Under the pieces are notes generated by a model. That model made no database searches. It was not told the origin of the DNA and saw only the letters and a program-made list of their open reading frames with translations. This document shows, in pieces, positions 18,452-27,331 of a stretch of DNA of 64,000 nt. Origin of the DNA: CBDDHT01 sp965227905. GTDB lineage: Bacteria > Pseudomonadota > Alphaproteobacteria > Rhizobiales > Methyloligellaceae. Both the position numbers and the translations under genes were made by a program. The stretch covers positions 3,596,001 through 3,660,000 of the forward strand of contig OZ245780.1 of NCBI GenBank assembly GCA_965227905.1, written 5' to 3'. Every line of letters begins with the position of its first letter. Position 1 is the stretch's first letter.

Positions 18452-19035
18452 AGTCTCATAAATGCGCTCTGAAATTCGTCAAACTCCTCATTGGCTGGCT
18501 GCCAGCAACCGTGCTGGACGCGATCAACTTGATCCCGAAGCACATGGTGCTGCCGGAGCGAGCTGCGCGGGGGATCACACCTGCGTGATTCCTAGCCGAT
18601 TATGGCAATTTTTCAAAGGATCTCCCAACTCTTGCGAGTCTTTACAAGGCTATCGCCCTTGCCTGCCCATTGTCGAGTTGGGCGTGCCGGTGGGCGACTG
18701 TGGATGGTTCATGTGTGACCCGACAAGCGCGCGATCACGCCGTAGGTATCACTATCTGGGCCATGCAGAACGCTCGATCAATTGGGGACGAATATGCACA
18801 AGACCAACGGGAGCAACGAAGCGACCATTTGCCTTCACCATGTCCGGAAGCGGTCCCTTCGGACCAGCTCCGCTAAGGCATGTACGTCTCAAAGGTCCGC
18901 ATTGCAGCCGTCGAGTTTTGTCATCCTTTCGATTGAACCAGCCCACCTACCGTCCATAGAAAAAGACGCAGAAGCTTAGCCAATTGCGGGAAATTTGATA
19001 TCGTTGGTCGGGAACAAATTGCTGGTTCGTGGAAA
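18452..19035. other. Intergenic stretch with possible decayed coding fragments
   Basis: No intact gene seen. On the plus strand near 18490-18590 an open stretch reads LPATVLDAINLIPKHMVLPE and then stops, and after 18595 a second stretch reads ADYGNFSKDLPTLASLYKAI in the same direction. These look like pieces of an old gene, but I cannot assign a family. Confidence 0.25.
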
Positions 19036-19125
19036 TGGCGGAGAGGAAGGGATTCGAACCCTCGAGACGGTTGCCCGCCTACTCCCTTAGCAGGGGAGCG
19101 CCTTCGACCACTCGGCCACCTCTCC
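19036..19125 (-). tRNA. tRNA-Ser (GCT anticodon)
   Basis: A 90-nt cloverleaf on the minus strand: acceptor GGAGAGG pairs with CCTCTCC before the encoded CCA, anticodon stem CTCCC/GGGAG encloses the loop CTGCTAA with anticodon GCT, a class II long variable arm follows, and the T-arm reads GGGTTCGAATCCC. tRNA-Ser genes are common phage and island integration sites, but no integrase gene or repeated 3' end is visible in the window. Confidence 0.95.
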
Positions 19126-19341
19126 ACCGCCGTGGGTACACGTTCAAACCCTCAGGAAGCAAGGGGTTTTTACAAAGCTCTGAGAAAACCGGGAAATCCT
19201 CAAATAACGGGAGAAAACGGCAGGCGACGTGAACCTGCGCAGGACGTGTGAGAAGGTTAATGGCCGCTTGCCTGCGATTTGCAATCGCGAAGGCGTGGAG
19301 ATGCGGCTCTTTCACCCGCCATTCAATGGAGGACCTCCACA

Positions 19342-19470
19342 TTGCAGTGCGACAACGCCGATTGCGGGCATATCGAAACCGATGAAGCATCTATCGAGGC
19401 AGGCATCTGCTCAATCTGCGGTTGGATCCTGTTGCCAATAAACAGGGCCAGAGCGAACGAAGACGAATGA
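19342..19470 (+). CDS. Possible small zinc-ribbon protein (42 aa)
   Basis: A 43-codon frame starting at TTG 19342-19344, 8 bases after a strong GGAGGA ribosome site. The product has CDNADC at the N-terminus and CSICGW about 17 residues later, which would make a minimal zinc ribbon. The perfect Shine-Dalgarno sequence and spaced Cys pairs argue for a real gene; the TTG start and small size argue for caution. Not recognised. Confidence 0.4.
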   Translation: MQCDNADCGHIETDEASIEAGICSICGWILLPINRARANEDE

Positions 19471-19784
19471 TTAGCCGCCGCACCACCATTGGTGCGCATG
19501 TCACCCAAAACAGCATGCGTGCATCATTGTCGGTGGCATCGCGAGACCTGTCATGCCCAAGAAATCCAGCCTTACCGGGGAGGCATGCAATCCTCAATAA
19601 ACCAGTGCCTCAGACCACACCACGGCTGTTAGCAATGACACATTAAAATAATTTTTGTCGTGTTTTTTTAGATTACTATACTGTATTATTGATATTATGC
19701 CTGAACTTCATGGCCACGCGGTTTCAGGTAGCAAATAGGTTTCAGCGGGAACATCTCAAAAGCCTCGTGCTTGGAGTCGATGCG
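19471..19784. other. AT-rich intergenic region
   Basis: About 310 bases without a gene. The last 150 (about 19635-19700) are strongly AT-rich, with runs such as TAAAATAATTTTTGTCG, and probably hold the promoter of the methyltransferase that follows. Confidence 0.3.
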
Positions 19785-20561
19785 ATGCTCTCAGAAACGC
19801 TTGCTGTTTCAGACCACTTGACCGATTGGGATAAGCTCTATGCCGCGGGCACGCATCAGAGTGTGTGGCCTTGGACAGATGTAGTCCGGCTGACATCGCG
19901 TTACGGTCCGGCAATCGACTCCCATGTCCGGGTGCTGGAGTTGGGCTTTGGCGCCGGAGCAAATATTCCCTATTTTCGCGACTCTGGTGCCGAGTATTGG
20001 GGAATCGAGAGCAGCCGAACTGTCGTTGGCAGACTCAAAGAAAGATACCCCGATCTGAGTGGGCATCTCATTCCTGGCGATTTCACCAAAGAAATCTATC
20101 CACCCGGCAAGTTCGATTTTGTCATTGACCGAGCGTCTGTCACACACAACCCGACCTCGGCTGTGCGGCGAACGATGCACATGGTGAGAGACAAACTCTC
20201 CCCCAGAGGGTTATTCATCGGTGTGGATTGGTTTTCGACAGCATCCACCGAATTTGAATCCGGTGCTCCGGGAGAGGATCGCTATACCCGGACAGACTTC
20301 GACGACGGATACTTAAAAGGAACTGGGATCGCACATTTCTGCGATGAACCTCATTTGCGAGAGCTCCTTCAGGGCTTCAACATCCTTCACCTCGAACACA
20401 ATACCCGCACACAGGTCGTCAACCGCAGCAACGCCACTTACGCTGTCTGGAGTTTTGTCGCACAAAAAAATGCTCTGCCGATACGCCGATCAAGACGGAG
20501 CGGCAGGGTTCGAACAAGCAGCGGCCATAATGCAGGTTACGTAACGCCATGCGCTCGATGA
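19785..20561 (+). CDS. Class I SAM-dependent methyltransferase
   Basis: A 258-residue methyltransferase starting at ATG 19785, preceded by GGAG at 19772. The SAM-binding motif I is VLELGFGAGANIPYF, followed by the acidic motif II WGIESS, and a post-II FDFVIDRASVTHN segment. The substrate is unknown; similar enzymes occur in surface-glycan loci. The last 30 residues (after FVAQK) are Arg-rich and out of character, directly after a run of seven A at about 20463-20469, so a slippage frameshift may have replaced the natural C-terminus. Confidence 0.8.
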   Translation: MLSETLAVSDHLTDWDKLYAAGTHQSVWPWTDVVRLTSRYGPAIDSHVRVLELGFGAGANIPYFRDSGAEYWGIESSRTVVGRLKERYPDLSGHLIPGDFTKEIYPPGKFDFVIDRASVTHNPTSAVRRTMHMVRDKLSPRGLFIGVDWFSTASTEFESGAPGEDRYTRTDFDDGYLKGTGIAHFCDEPHLRELLQGFNILHLEHNTRTQVVNRSNATYAVWSFVAQKNALPIRRSRRSGRVRTSSGHNAGYVTPCAR

Positions 20562-21831
20562 GCCGGTCACGCAAGCTCATTTCCGAACTCGCATTCATCT
20601 AAGAGTGATTTGCTGGGCCTCACCTTCCAGGAAAGGCCCTGACATAGTCCCATATTGCTGGCCTGCGCTTCCTTCGAGCCAAGACCAATATCCGCGGCCC
20701 CAGGGTACGCCTCTCTGTCGATGATATTAACAGGCATGGTTCTCGTGAGGCATTGCGGTAGCGATTTTCGTACGCAATCGCCTTGGCATCGACGCCGTGG
20801 GACGCTCATCATCCGACCGAAAGGCGCCCGCCTCAAAGCTATCCAACCTCGGCCAAATTGATGCCATCTCAGATGCCTATGGTTTCGGCTCGGTTGCATC
20901 GGGCAAAAGATCCCGATAACCGCACAACACCCTGGCGGCGCCACAAAACAAAACAAGCCCGACCAGGAAGATCTGCGCTCCAAAAACACGATGACCAACG
21001 CACCTCTCGCGTCGATTTCGGCTGCCTGTCGACTCGCACATAATAGGTCAATTTTGTATTTGACTTTTCCCCTGCTATTGCGCAGATGTTTTTTATGATT
21101 GATTGCATCCGAAGCCTGACGGAGGAGGCGACATGTTCAAAAACCAACCCAACCGGCTTTGATGCCGCTACACCTCATCGACGCAGAAACACAAAAGCAA
21201 TGAGAACTTTCCAAGACTTTTATATACATCTGCTTTTAATATATTTTCAGACTTTCAAAGAAATATCGCCCTCAACACACGAGCGATGACGTTTCAAGAT
21301 TCGCATAGGTCACAAAGCAACCAAGCGAAACAACTCACTACGCAAATAGCACATGATCGAGCCTAAAAATTATCTCTAATTTATTGTTTTTATTTTGTTT
21401 TTTTGCCATCGAAGTTGATACCCGGCATCACGACCTGGGTATGCCAAGCATTTTTCCAGCACCGCACTCATCCAGAAAACAAACACACAGGCCGCGGATC
21501 ACGCTTCGAAACGAACAAGAACGATATCGCCATATCGCGTTGTGGCTTCTGATTTGGAGTCACAGCGCCTCACTGTGCCTCGGCAACTCTCTACGCTCGC
21601 TACGACACATCGAGCATGAGACATTCACGTCCCGAACAAACACGCGCCAGACCGTCTATTCGCCGCCATCGACACAGACCTTAAAATTGTCCTATTAAAA
21701 TTTTATGTTGCATTTATACAACGGTCAATTTTTGAAAATCATGCTCGATATGCAGAATTCAATCGACTCCAAAATCGATTGATCCCACGTTCAGGAGGCG
21801 TGATGCGCAGCGCAATTTGGAGGACTATCCA
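20562..21831. other. Long gene-free region upstream of the porin
   Basis: About 1.27 kb without a supported gene. Frames of 60-140 codons on both strands have poor composition and no ribosome sites. The part after 21050 is AT-rich (long T and A runs near 21210-21280 and 21370-21410) and probably contains the porin promoter and an extended leader. I could not define a small RNA or operator. Confidence 0.35.
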
Positions 21832-23226
21832 ATGCGGAAATCACTGACAGCAGCGGCGGCGGTTGGTTTGTTGATGGGCGGATCTGCCCTGACGGCTGCC
21901 AGTGCCGCCGACTTGGGCGGCGACTGCTGTGCCGATCTCGAGGAGCGTGTTGCGGAACTCGAGGCAACGACTGTTCGAAAAGGGAACCGGAAGGTTTCCG
22001 TCAAAGTTTCAGGCCAGGTGAACAAGGTTCTGATCCTTTGGGACGACGGCGACGACACCGACGCCTACATCACGGACAATACCGAAAGTTCGACGCGCTT
22101 CCGGTTCACGGGCGCGGCGAAGTTCAAGCCCGGCTGGTCGGCCGGCTTCCTGATAGAGATCGAGGTCGAGAGTGGCCGCTCGATCAGCGTCGACCAGATC
22201 AGCGACGACGACCCGACCGAAAATGCCGACGGCCAGCTCGAAGGCCGAAAGATGGCTCTCTACTTGAAGAGCGATCGGCTCGGTACTTTGTGGATGGGCC
22301 GATACTCGCCCGCCACGGACGATATCAAACTGCTGAATATCGCAGGGAACCCCGGTTACGACGCCTCGTTCGAAAGCGGCGCAGGCTTCTTCAACCGGCT
22401 CGAAGGCGTGACGGGTGCCGGCGGTCTGGTCAATCTAACGCTTGGTCAGTTGATGCCGGGTGGCGATACGCGCCGCGGCAATGTCATTCGCTATGACACG
22501 CCATCTCTTGCAGGCTTCGTGTTCTCTGCATCCTGGGGTGAAGACGACATCGCCGACCTCGCGGTCCGCTACAAGAAGGAGTGGAACTCGATCCGCATTG
22601 TCGGCGGCATCGGCTATAGCTGGGACTCCGATGAAGACGAAGACAATGATCAGCTCGGCGCCGGCCCCGGCTTCAGCGCGCTCAATGGCTTCGGCGCCAC
22701 GAGTGGCCCGAACCGTCAGGTCGAGGTCGATCTCGAGCGTCTCGCCGGTTCGCTGTCGATCATGCACACGCCAACCGGTCTCTATGCCTATTTTGGCGGA
22801 CATAGGGATCAATTCAACAACCAGTTCGTACCGACCGCACTATCCGGCGTGACGACCCGACCCGATGTCACCCACTGGTACATCCAGGCCGGTATCAAAC
22901 GCCGCATGCTGTTCCGTGAACTCGGCGCCACCACGCTCTATGGCGAATATCAGCAGGCAGACGATGCTTCGGTCGGACGGAGCCTCGCGAATCTTGGCGT
23001 CGCGGGCAACACATTCGAGATCGTGGACTCCGAGCTGGAATCCTGGGGCTTCGGCATGGTGCAGGACATCGACAAGGCTGCCATGCAGCTTTGGGTTGGC
23101 TTCCGCCATTTCGATCCGTCTGTCCAGGGCATCTCCTCTGGCCAGTTGAACCAGAACTTCCAGACAGGTGGACTCGTTCTCGAAGAACAGTACCAGGTTC
23201 AGGTTGGTGCCAAGATCAAGTTCTGA
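21832..23226 (+). CDS. Alphaproteobacterial outer-membrane porin
   Basis: A 464-residue precursor starting at ATG 21832, 6 bases after GGAGGAC. Residues 1-27 are a signal peptide ending ASAADLGGDCC; a short coiled coil follows (DLEERVAELEA), then KVSVKVSGQVNKVLI, the first beta-strand of this porin family. Amphipathic strands and acidic loops (DDGDDTD, DSDEDEDND) continue to a C-terminal strand ending VQVGAKIKF, with the terminal Phe needed for outer-membrane insertion. It forms a general diffusion channel in the outer membrane. A terminator follows 38 bases after the stop. Monocistronic, with a long upstream region. Confidence 0.93.
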   Translation: MRKSLTAAAAVGLLMGGSALTAASAADLGGDCCADLEERVAELEATTVRKGNRKVSVKVSGQVNKVLILWDDGDDTDAYITDNTESSTRFRFTGAAKFKPGWSAGFLIEIEVESGRSISVDQISDDDPTENADGQLEGRKMALYLKSDRLGTLWMGRYSPATDDIKLLNIAGNPGYDASFESGAGFFNRLEGVTGAGGLVNLTLGQLMPGGDTRRGNVIRYDTPSLAGFVFSASWGEDDIADLAVRYKKEWNSIRIVGGIGYSWDSDEDEDNDQLGAGPGFSALNGFGATSGPNRQVEVDLERLAGSLSIMHTPTGLYAYFGGHRDQFNNQFVPTALSGVTTRPDVTHWYIQAGIKRRMLFRELGATTLYGEYQQADDASVGRSLANLGVAGNTFEIVDSELESWGFGMVQDIDKAAMQLWVGFRHFDPSVQGISSGQLNQNFQTGGLVLEEQYQVQVGAKIKF

Positions 23227-23264
23227 TCCCAACGACCTGAGTTAGATCCCCCCATCATCACTTT

Positions 23265-23289
23265 GCCGGCCTTCGGGCCGGCATTTTTT
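23265..23289 (+). terminator. Rho-independent terminator of the porin gene
   Basis: GCCGGCC, a TTCG tetraloop and GGCCGGC, followed by A and six T. A perfect GC stem with U-tract placed 38 bases after the porin stop. Confidence 0.9.
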
Positions 23290-23326
23290 GCGTGGGTGAA
23301 ACTGTTGGAACAGCCTTGGGGGCGGC

Positions 23327-23625
23327 TCATTTCCTCGGGGCATCAACGCCGAAATGCTCCCGCAACAAGTCCGGCGTAACCCAGACAAAGGCGCGCTGTG
23401 CTTTGCCTCCTGTGCTGTCGAGAAGGAGACCGACGCATGAAACGGTCAGCATGGTCAATATGTCGATGCCGCCCGATGTCAGAACCCGGTCATAGATCGG
23501 CAGCATGTAGAGCAGCACGAACAGCATCGCTAGATTGATGTAGCAGCAATAATGGTAGACTTCAGGCATTGTTCGCGAAACAGGACCAGCGGTCGGATTG
23601 CCTGCGCCCTCGAAAACAGTGACGT
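23327..23625 (-). pseudogene. Chimeric pseudogene: type I exporter start fused to another gene's end
   Basis: Read on the minus strand, 23420-23625 copies the first 65 codons of the ABC exporter at 16571 (SLFSRAQAIRPLVLFR ... INLAML, YDRVLTSGG, MLTVSCVGLLL). The start codon is changed (ACGT in place of ATG) and a frameshift lies near 23545. From LLLD onwards the reading changes to QRAFVWVTPDLLREHFGVDA, which is the C-terminus of the secreted protein at 25464-25865. The join is at the shared residues LLD. It is a dead fusion of two genes that both survive intact in this window. Confidence 0.8.
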
Positions 23626-23825
23626 GCTCCCGAACTCCTGCCGCCATCCCATAATCGCAAGCCGTCCGTGTCGAAACCGGACACGGACGCACGCGCTGCT
23701 GTTCAAGCTTGCAAGCGGCGGTCCAACCACGAATCGGCAATGCGGCCTCCCGGCCAACAGCCGAACCCGCAGCGCACGTGCCGCTCAACGGCAGCGGTGA
23801 TGACTGCGATTGCCATCGGGATCAG
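23626..23825. repeat. Degenerate copy of the type I exporter upstream flank
   Basis: Continues the duplication: this stretch matches 16572-16865 in order, for example GGACACGGACGC (23679) against GAACACGGACGC (16625), GCAAGCGGCGGTCCAAC against GCAAGCGGCGTTCCAAC, and AACGGCAGCGGTGATNNC followed by CGATTGCCAT at the far end. Internal deletions make it shorter than the source. With the pseudogene it forms one duplicated block of about 390 bases. Confidence 0.65.
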
Positions 23826-23835
23826 AGGAAAATTA

Positions 23836-25122
23836 TTACTTATTACTCACCTCAATATACCTATTTATTTTATTTAAAACATATTGCTTCCGCTCCTCTG
23901 AACACTCAATTTTTGTCATTTTTAATTTTTTCTTTGTTGTCTTTCCATTCGATGTTCTCTGGACGGACACCTCGCCGTTCAGCAATTGGATAATGAAAAT
24001 ATTAATATGCTTGGCAAGATGCAAACTATCAGGAGTCGTTAAGCCTGCCTTCTCTGCGTTCTTCAATAGCGCAACGAACATTTCGAACTGCTTAGCATTC
24101 AAACCGCACTTCTGAGCCAACGAAACCGTATTTGCTGCAAGAATGATGTCGCGCATGAATTGGACCGATAGGTCATGTTTCTTGATGTATTCTGGATTGT
24201 TCGGTTCGACCCGAATGAGCGCACCGTTTGCGCCGGGTATGGTGGGTGGCATTGTCGCCCATATCAATCGCCGAAGGTTTGCTACCAATTTGTCCGAAAT
24301 CCCGAATTTCGTCGCGATCTTGCCTTCGGCTTCGTCAGGTTCGCTGTCGGTCAGTTTGCGTGTCGCCGCAAAGGGAGCGTCGGAGTTCCACGGCGTCTGT
24401 CTGCCTTCGGTGGCGGCCACTACGTCTTGTTTCGCATAATCGAACGCGCTCGAAATGCTGAGAGACTTGTCGCGCAGTCTGTGGAGCAGGGCCGTGGTGT
24501 ACGGGGAGTTGTCCTGCGCTTCGCCGTCTTCGGCAACCGATCCGGGTTGGGTCGCCATGCCGATCTGAATGTCTTGCTCGGCGATCGGAGCCAGACCGAT
24601 CCCCAGCTCCGCCGACTTTCTGGCTTGATCAGCGGTAAATTCCACAGACAAGGGATTGTTGCGGCAGGCATCCAAAATAATGATGCTTCGTTTGACGCCG
24701 AATGTTGAACGGGACTTTACAAGATTGAAACTGACAAGTTGTTCACTCAATGGGCCCGACCGGTCGATCTTTACATCCGACGGCAACAGATAATTGGCGC
24801 CGCTGATCTGCATGCCGTGACCGGCGAAAAAGAAGAGAGATAGGTCCGCCCCGATTGTATCGAAAGAGAAGGATTGAAGCGCCCGCTCCATCTCGTTCTT
24901 GTCCGCATTGAGCGACAGAAACACGCGGAATCCCAAGGATTTAAGGAGTTCCGCCATGCTCTTGGCATCGTTGGTCGTGTTAACCAGGTCGTTTCCTTTG
25001 CCAAGGCCCTTATATTCTGCGTTCCCGATGATCAAAGCGAGCTTTCCGCCGGCATTGGCTGGTATGACGTATAGAAGCGCTAGCCAAAGTATGGCAGTAG
25101 CGAAACAGAAATGTTTTTTCAT
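23836..25122 (-). CDS. Caspase-like (peptidase C14) secreted protein
   Basis: A 428-residue precursor starting at ATG 25120-25122 behind GGGAGG. Signal peptide residues 1-24 (ending ANAGG), then a caspase-like p20 fold: KLALIIGNAEY, the catalytic His102 in FFFAGHGMQ, and the catalytic Cys153 in ILDACRNNP. Both dyad residues are present, so it should be an active cysteine peptidase (orthocaspase/metacaspase-like), exported to the periplasm. Residues about 260-428 form an extra C-terminal region of unknown function ending in a Lys-rich tail. A second, Ser-substituted relative lies at 46555-47361. The 3' end and downstream are AT-rich. Confidence 0.88.
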   Translation of the reverse strand: MKKHFCFATAILWLALLYVIPANAGGKLALIIGNAEYKGLGKGNDLVNTTNDAKSMAELLKSLGFRVFLSLNADKNEMERALQSFSFDTIGADLSLFFFAGHGMQISGANYLLPSDVKIDRSGPLSEQLVSFNLVKSRSTFGVKRSIIILDACRNNPLSVEFTADQARKSAELGIGLAPIAEQDIQIGMATQPGSVAEDGEAQDNSPYTTALLHRLRDKSLSISSAFDYAKQDVVAATEGRQTPWNSDAPFAATRKLTDSEPDEAEGKIATKFGISDKLVANLRRLIWATMPPTIPGANGALIRVEPNNPEYIKKHDLSVQFMRDIILAANTVSLAQKCGLNAKQFEMFVALLKNAEKAGLTTPDSLHLAKHINIFIIQLLNGEVSVQRTSNGKTTKKKLKMTKIECSEERKQYVLNKINRYIEVSNK

Positions 25123-25463
25123 GAAGCCTCCCTGCATCAAATGGCCAACCGAAACTCCCGTCAGTGGCGCAATACCATCGCTCGCTGTGTTAGGATCTGT
25201 GCAAATTCCGCGTTTGACAAGGGATTGGATTGAATGTCCCTCGACAGCGACTTTTCAGGTATTTGCCGAAAAGGTCGTCTTCGGCCGGTTGCGGCTGTAG
25301 GAATGGTGCCAGGACGTTCGAGCGAGACCGTCAAATGCCCACATTCAAAGCCATTGAAAGATAGGGAGGTTGCCGAACTTTCGTGAACGGCATGCCGTGC
25401 GCGTCTGACCTGAGCCCCCTTTTGATCCCGCATTGGAAGGGCCAATAATAGCCATCGCTGTAA
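25123..25463. other. Intergenic region between two minus-strand genes
   Basis: About 340 bases; presumably the promoter region of the caspase-like gene. An open frame crosses it on the minus strand (25161-25445), but its composition and lack of ribosome site do not support a gene. Nothing else seen. Confidence 0.3.
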
Positions 25464-25865
25464 TTAGGTCCGCGGGGCATCGACACTGAAATGCTCGCGT
25501 AACAGATCCGGCGTGACCCAGATGAAGGCCCGTTGCCGCTTGCGCCCCTTTTTATCGAGCAGGTGTCCAGCGACGATAACACCCGGTGAGCCGGACCCGT
25601 CATCCTCAGCCCATTCCTCGACGATAGCCTCAGGTTGGTAATTTGCGACGGGGACATGGGCGCAGCGACCGGATCCGATCGCGAACGCCATGAAGCGATG
25701 AGCCCCGGGTACATCGTCGCTTTGGAGACGATCGAGTGTTTGGCGCCAAACATCGCTATCCGCACACATGGTGATGTTCATCAATACATTGGATCGGAAC
25801 GGCTGGGCGCTCGAGATGCCTGGCCCCAAGATCAAAAACAGAGTTGCAATTGCGGCACGCAGCAT
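25464..25865 (-). CDS. Secreted hypothetical protein (133 aa)
   Basis: Starts at ATG 25863-25865 after GGGAG; a longer frame to 25931 would overlap the upstream gene by 20 bases. Residues 1-21 are a signal peptide (LRAAIATLFLILGPGISSAQ). The mature part has two cysteines (MCADSD and GRCAHV) and ends RQRAFIWVTPDLLREHFSVD. No family recognised. Its C-terminal 30 codons are also present in the chimeric pseudogene at 23327, so a second copy once existed. Confidence 0.65.
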   Translation of the reverse strand: MLRAAIATLFLILGPGISSAQPFRSNVLMNITMCADSDVWRQTLDRLQSDDVPGAHRFMAFAIGSGRCAHVPVANYQPEAIVEEWAEDDGSGSPGVIVAGHLLDKKGRKRQRAFIWVTPDLLREHFSVDAPRT

Positions 25866-25911
25866 TGGCGTCGCACTCCCATATCGGTTGAAAAATGCAG
25901 GGCGCCACCAC

Positions 25912-26211
25912 TCAGCGGGTATCGCCATCATTGTCGTGGCTGGAGAGGATCATATGCTCGACCTGCCTGAGCCGGCCGATGGTCGTCAGCGGGTCTTCGC
26001 TCGTTGCATAGGAGTCGACAGTGCGCCCGTCCGCAGCCAGTCCGCCAACCAGGACGACCGACGACAACTCTCCTCTTTTCACCATCTGCATCCATTCAGC
26101 CAGCAGGCGGCGCATGGCCAATATGGCGTCAACATCTTTTGCTTCTGGCGTGGGTGAACGGTGCGGGTGAAGGACTGTTACCTTGTCCTCGATCGATGTG
26201 TCGTCGCTCAT
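25912..26211 (-). CDS. Hypothetical protein of the lysis cassette (99 aa)
   Basis: A 99-residue acidic cytoplasmic protein from ATG 26209-26211, overlapping the end of the upstream holin-like gene by 4 bases, which indicates one transcript. Residues about 30-60 are helical (AILAMRRLLAEWMQMVKRGE), then VVLVGGLAADGRTVDSYATSE. It resembles small accessory proteins of alphaproteobacterial prophages, but I cannot name a family. Confidence 0.6.
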   Translation of the reverse strand: MSDDTSIEDKVTVLHPHRSPTPEAKDVDAILAMRRLLAEWMQMVKRGELSSVVLVGGLAADGRTVDSYATSEDPLTTIGRLRQVEHMILSSHDNDGDTR

Positions 26212-26444
26212 GTCGGACGCTTCACCATGAACGACCACACCATTCCAAAGGCCGCCATGCCGACGCCAATCATGGGCTCGATCAGGCCTTCTTCGATGAT
26301 GCCGTGAGCGAACAGAAAGCCACCAAGCGTCGTCAGCCCATGACGGACGATGCCGAGGACCTTGTCCTCAGACATCTGACCGCTGAACATCCTTGCAAGA
26401 TAGGCAAGCGCCGCGTTGAGCGCCCACCTTTTCAGCGGTCCCAT
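26208..26444 (-). CDS. Holin-like protein, second of a tandem pair
   Basis: A 78-residue membrane protein. After an N-terminal extension (about 28 residues), the core IVRHGLTTLGGFLFAHGII ... EEGLIEPMIGVGMAAFGMVW makes two short hydrophobic segments joined by an acidic turn, as in the Pam3-gp28-type holins. The core repeats the 56-residue protein just upstream: VRHGLTTLGGF here, VRHALTTLGGY there. Its ATG shares one base with the stop of that gene (TGATG), so translation is coupled. It would permeabilise the inner membrane to release endolysin. Confidence 0.7.
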   Translation of the reverse strand: MGPLKRWALNAALAYLARMFSGQMSEDKVLGIVRHGLTTLGGFLFAHGIIEEGLIEPMIGVGMAAFGMVWSFMVKRPT

Positions 26445-26614
26445 CAGACTGGCTTCTTGATGAACCAGGACCAGCCGAAGCCGATGAATGTCATCGCGGC
26501 GCCGACAAGCTCCATCATTGTGGTCTCGTCGACAAAGCCCTTGGCCACCATGTAGCCGCCAAGCGTCGTCAGGGCGTGACGGACAAGTCCGCCCACCTGT
26601 TCGAAATTGAACAT
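26444..26614 (-). CDS. Holin-like protein, first of a tandem pair (56 aa)
   Basis: A 57-codon frame from ATG 26612-26614, 7 bases after AAGGAAC. The product reads MFNFEQVGGLVRHALTTLGG, a short hydrophobic run, VDETTMMELVGAAM, a second hydrophobic segment and the end WSWFIKKPV. It is the minimal version of the holin-like fold and a clear paralogue of the following gene. The endolysin gene ends 14 bases upstream. Confidence 0.75.
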   Translation of the reverse strand: MFNFEQVGGLVRHALTTLGGYMVAKGFVDETTMMELVGAAMTFIGFGWSWFIKKPV

Positions 26615-26628
26615 GTGCGTAGTTCCTT

Positions 26629-27318
26629 TTAGTCGAAGATGAGAGAGATATCTTTGGCCTTCGTGAGCGTCTTCAGCTCTGCCATATGCCAGCGGATAAG
26701 CTCTTCTTTGTCCGTTGGCGGTTCGCCCGGTTCCGGGTCTGGCAAGGGTGAGCCGCCCTCGCCTATTCTTATTTCGTTCAGGATGCCGCCGATATCGACG
26801 CGGCGACCACTGCTCCAGTCAGGCCGGTAACTCGGCTTTGAGACCTTGTACTCTTTGACCGTGCCGTCACCGGACCACGTGCCGTTAAAAAACAAGTCAC
26901 GCTCTTTCTTTCGCCGCCCGATAATCTCAGGTGGTTTTTTCCAGAACATGATGGCTTCACGAGCGCCCGAAACATCGCCTGCCTTCCAACGGCGCACCCA
27001 ACTCGCCGTGCCGATTTTTCCGGTGTTGTAATGAAAGCTCAGAGCAGCGGCGAATTGCTCTTCTGTGAGCTCATGCCCCTTGAAAGCCTTCAGAACATCG
27101 GGCGCATACTTGGTGCGCACGAGCCATTCGAACACCTCAATGCAGCGTTCTAGCGATTGTGGGTTGTCCAGATATCGCGGATGGACATTGTGGCCGGACA
27201 AGTGTGTGACGCCGATGCTCCACGTCCACACACCGACACTGTCCAGATAGGCTTCGCGCACGATTGCCTCATGGCCTGCAAGTTCCAGCAGTGTACGCAG
27301 GGTAATGGTTCTGGCCAT
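26629..27318 (-). CDS. Phage-type endolysin (GH24 lysozyme)
   Basis: A 229-residue muramidase from ATG 27316-27318 behind GGAG. The catalytic region is at the N-terminus: GHEAIVREAY then LDSVGVWTWSIGVTH, matching the Glu-Asp-Thr layout of glycoside hydrolase family 24, and FAAALSFHYNTGKIGTASW in the second lobe. The last 70 residues are Pro/Glu/Lys-rich and not part of the fold. No signal peptide, so release depends on the holins encoded immediately downstream. It belongs to the lysis cassette at 25.9-27.6 kb. Confidence 0.92.
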   Translation of the reverse strand: MARTITLRTLLELAGHEAIVREAYLDSVGVWTWSIGVTHLSGHNVHPRYLDNPQSLERCIEVFEWLVRTKYAPDVLKAFKGHELTEEQFAAALSFHYNTGKIGTASWVRRWKAGDVSGAREAIMFWKKPPEIIGRRKKERDLFFNGTWSGDGTVKEYKVSKPSYRPDWSSGRRVDIGGILNEIRIGEGGSPLPDPEPGEPPTDKEELIRWHMAELKTLTKAKDISLIFD

Positions 27319-27331
27319 CGCTTTCTCCAAC

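Noticed and set aside
19036..19125. tRNA-Ser as integration site of an island
   Set aside because: No integrase gene and no repeat of the tRNA 3' end found elsewhere in the window.
20567..20998. 143-codon minus-strand frame before the porin
   Set aside because: Composition like random GC-rich DNA, no ribosome site, no recognisable domain.
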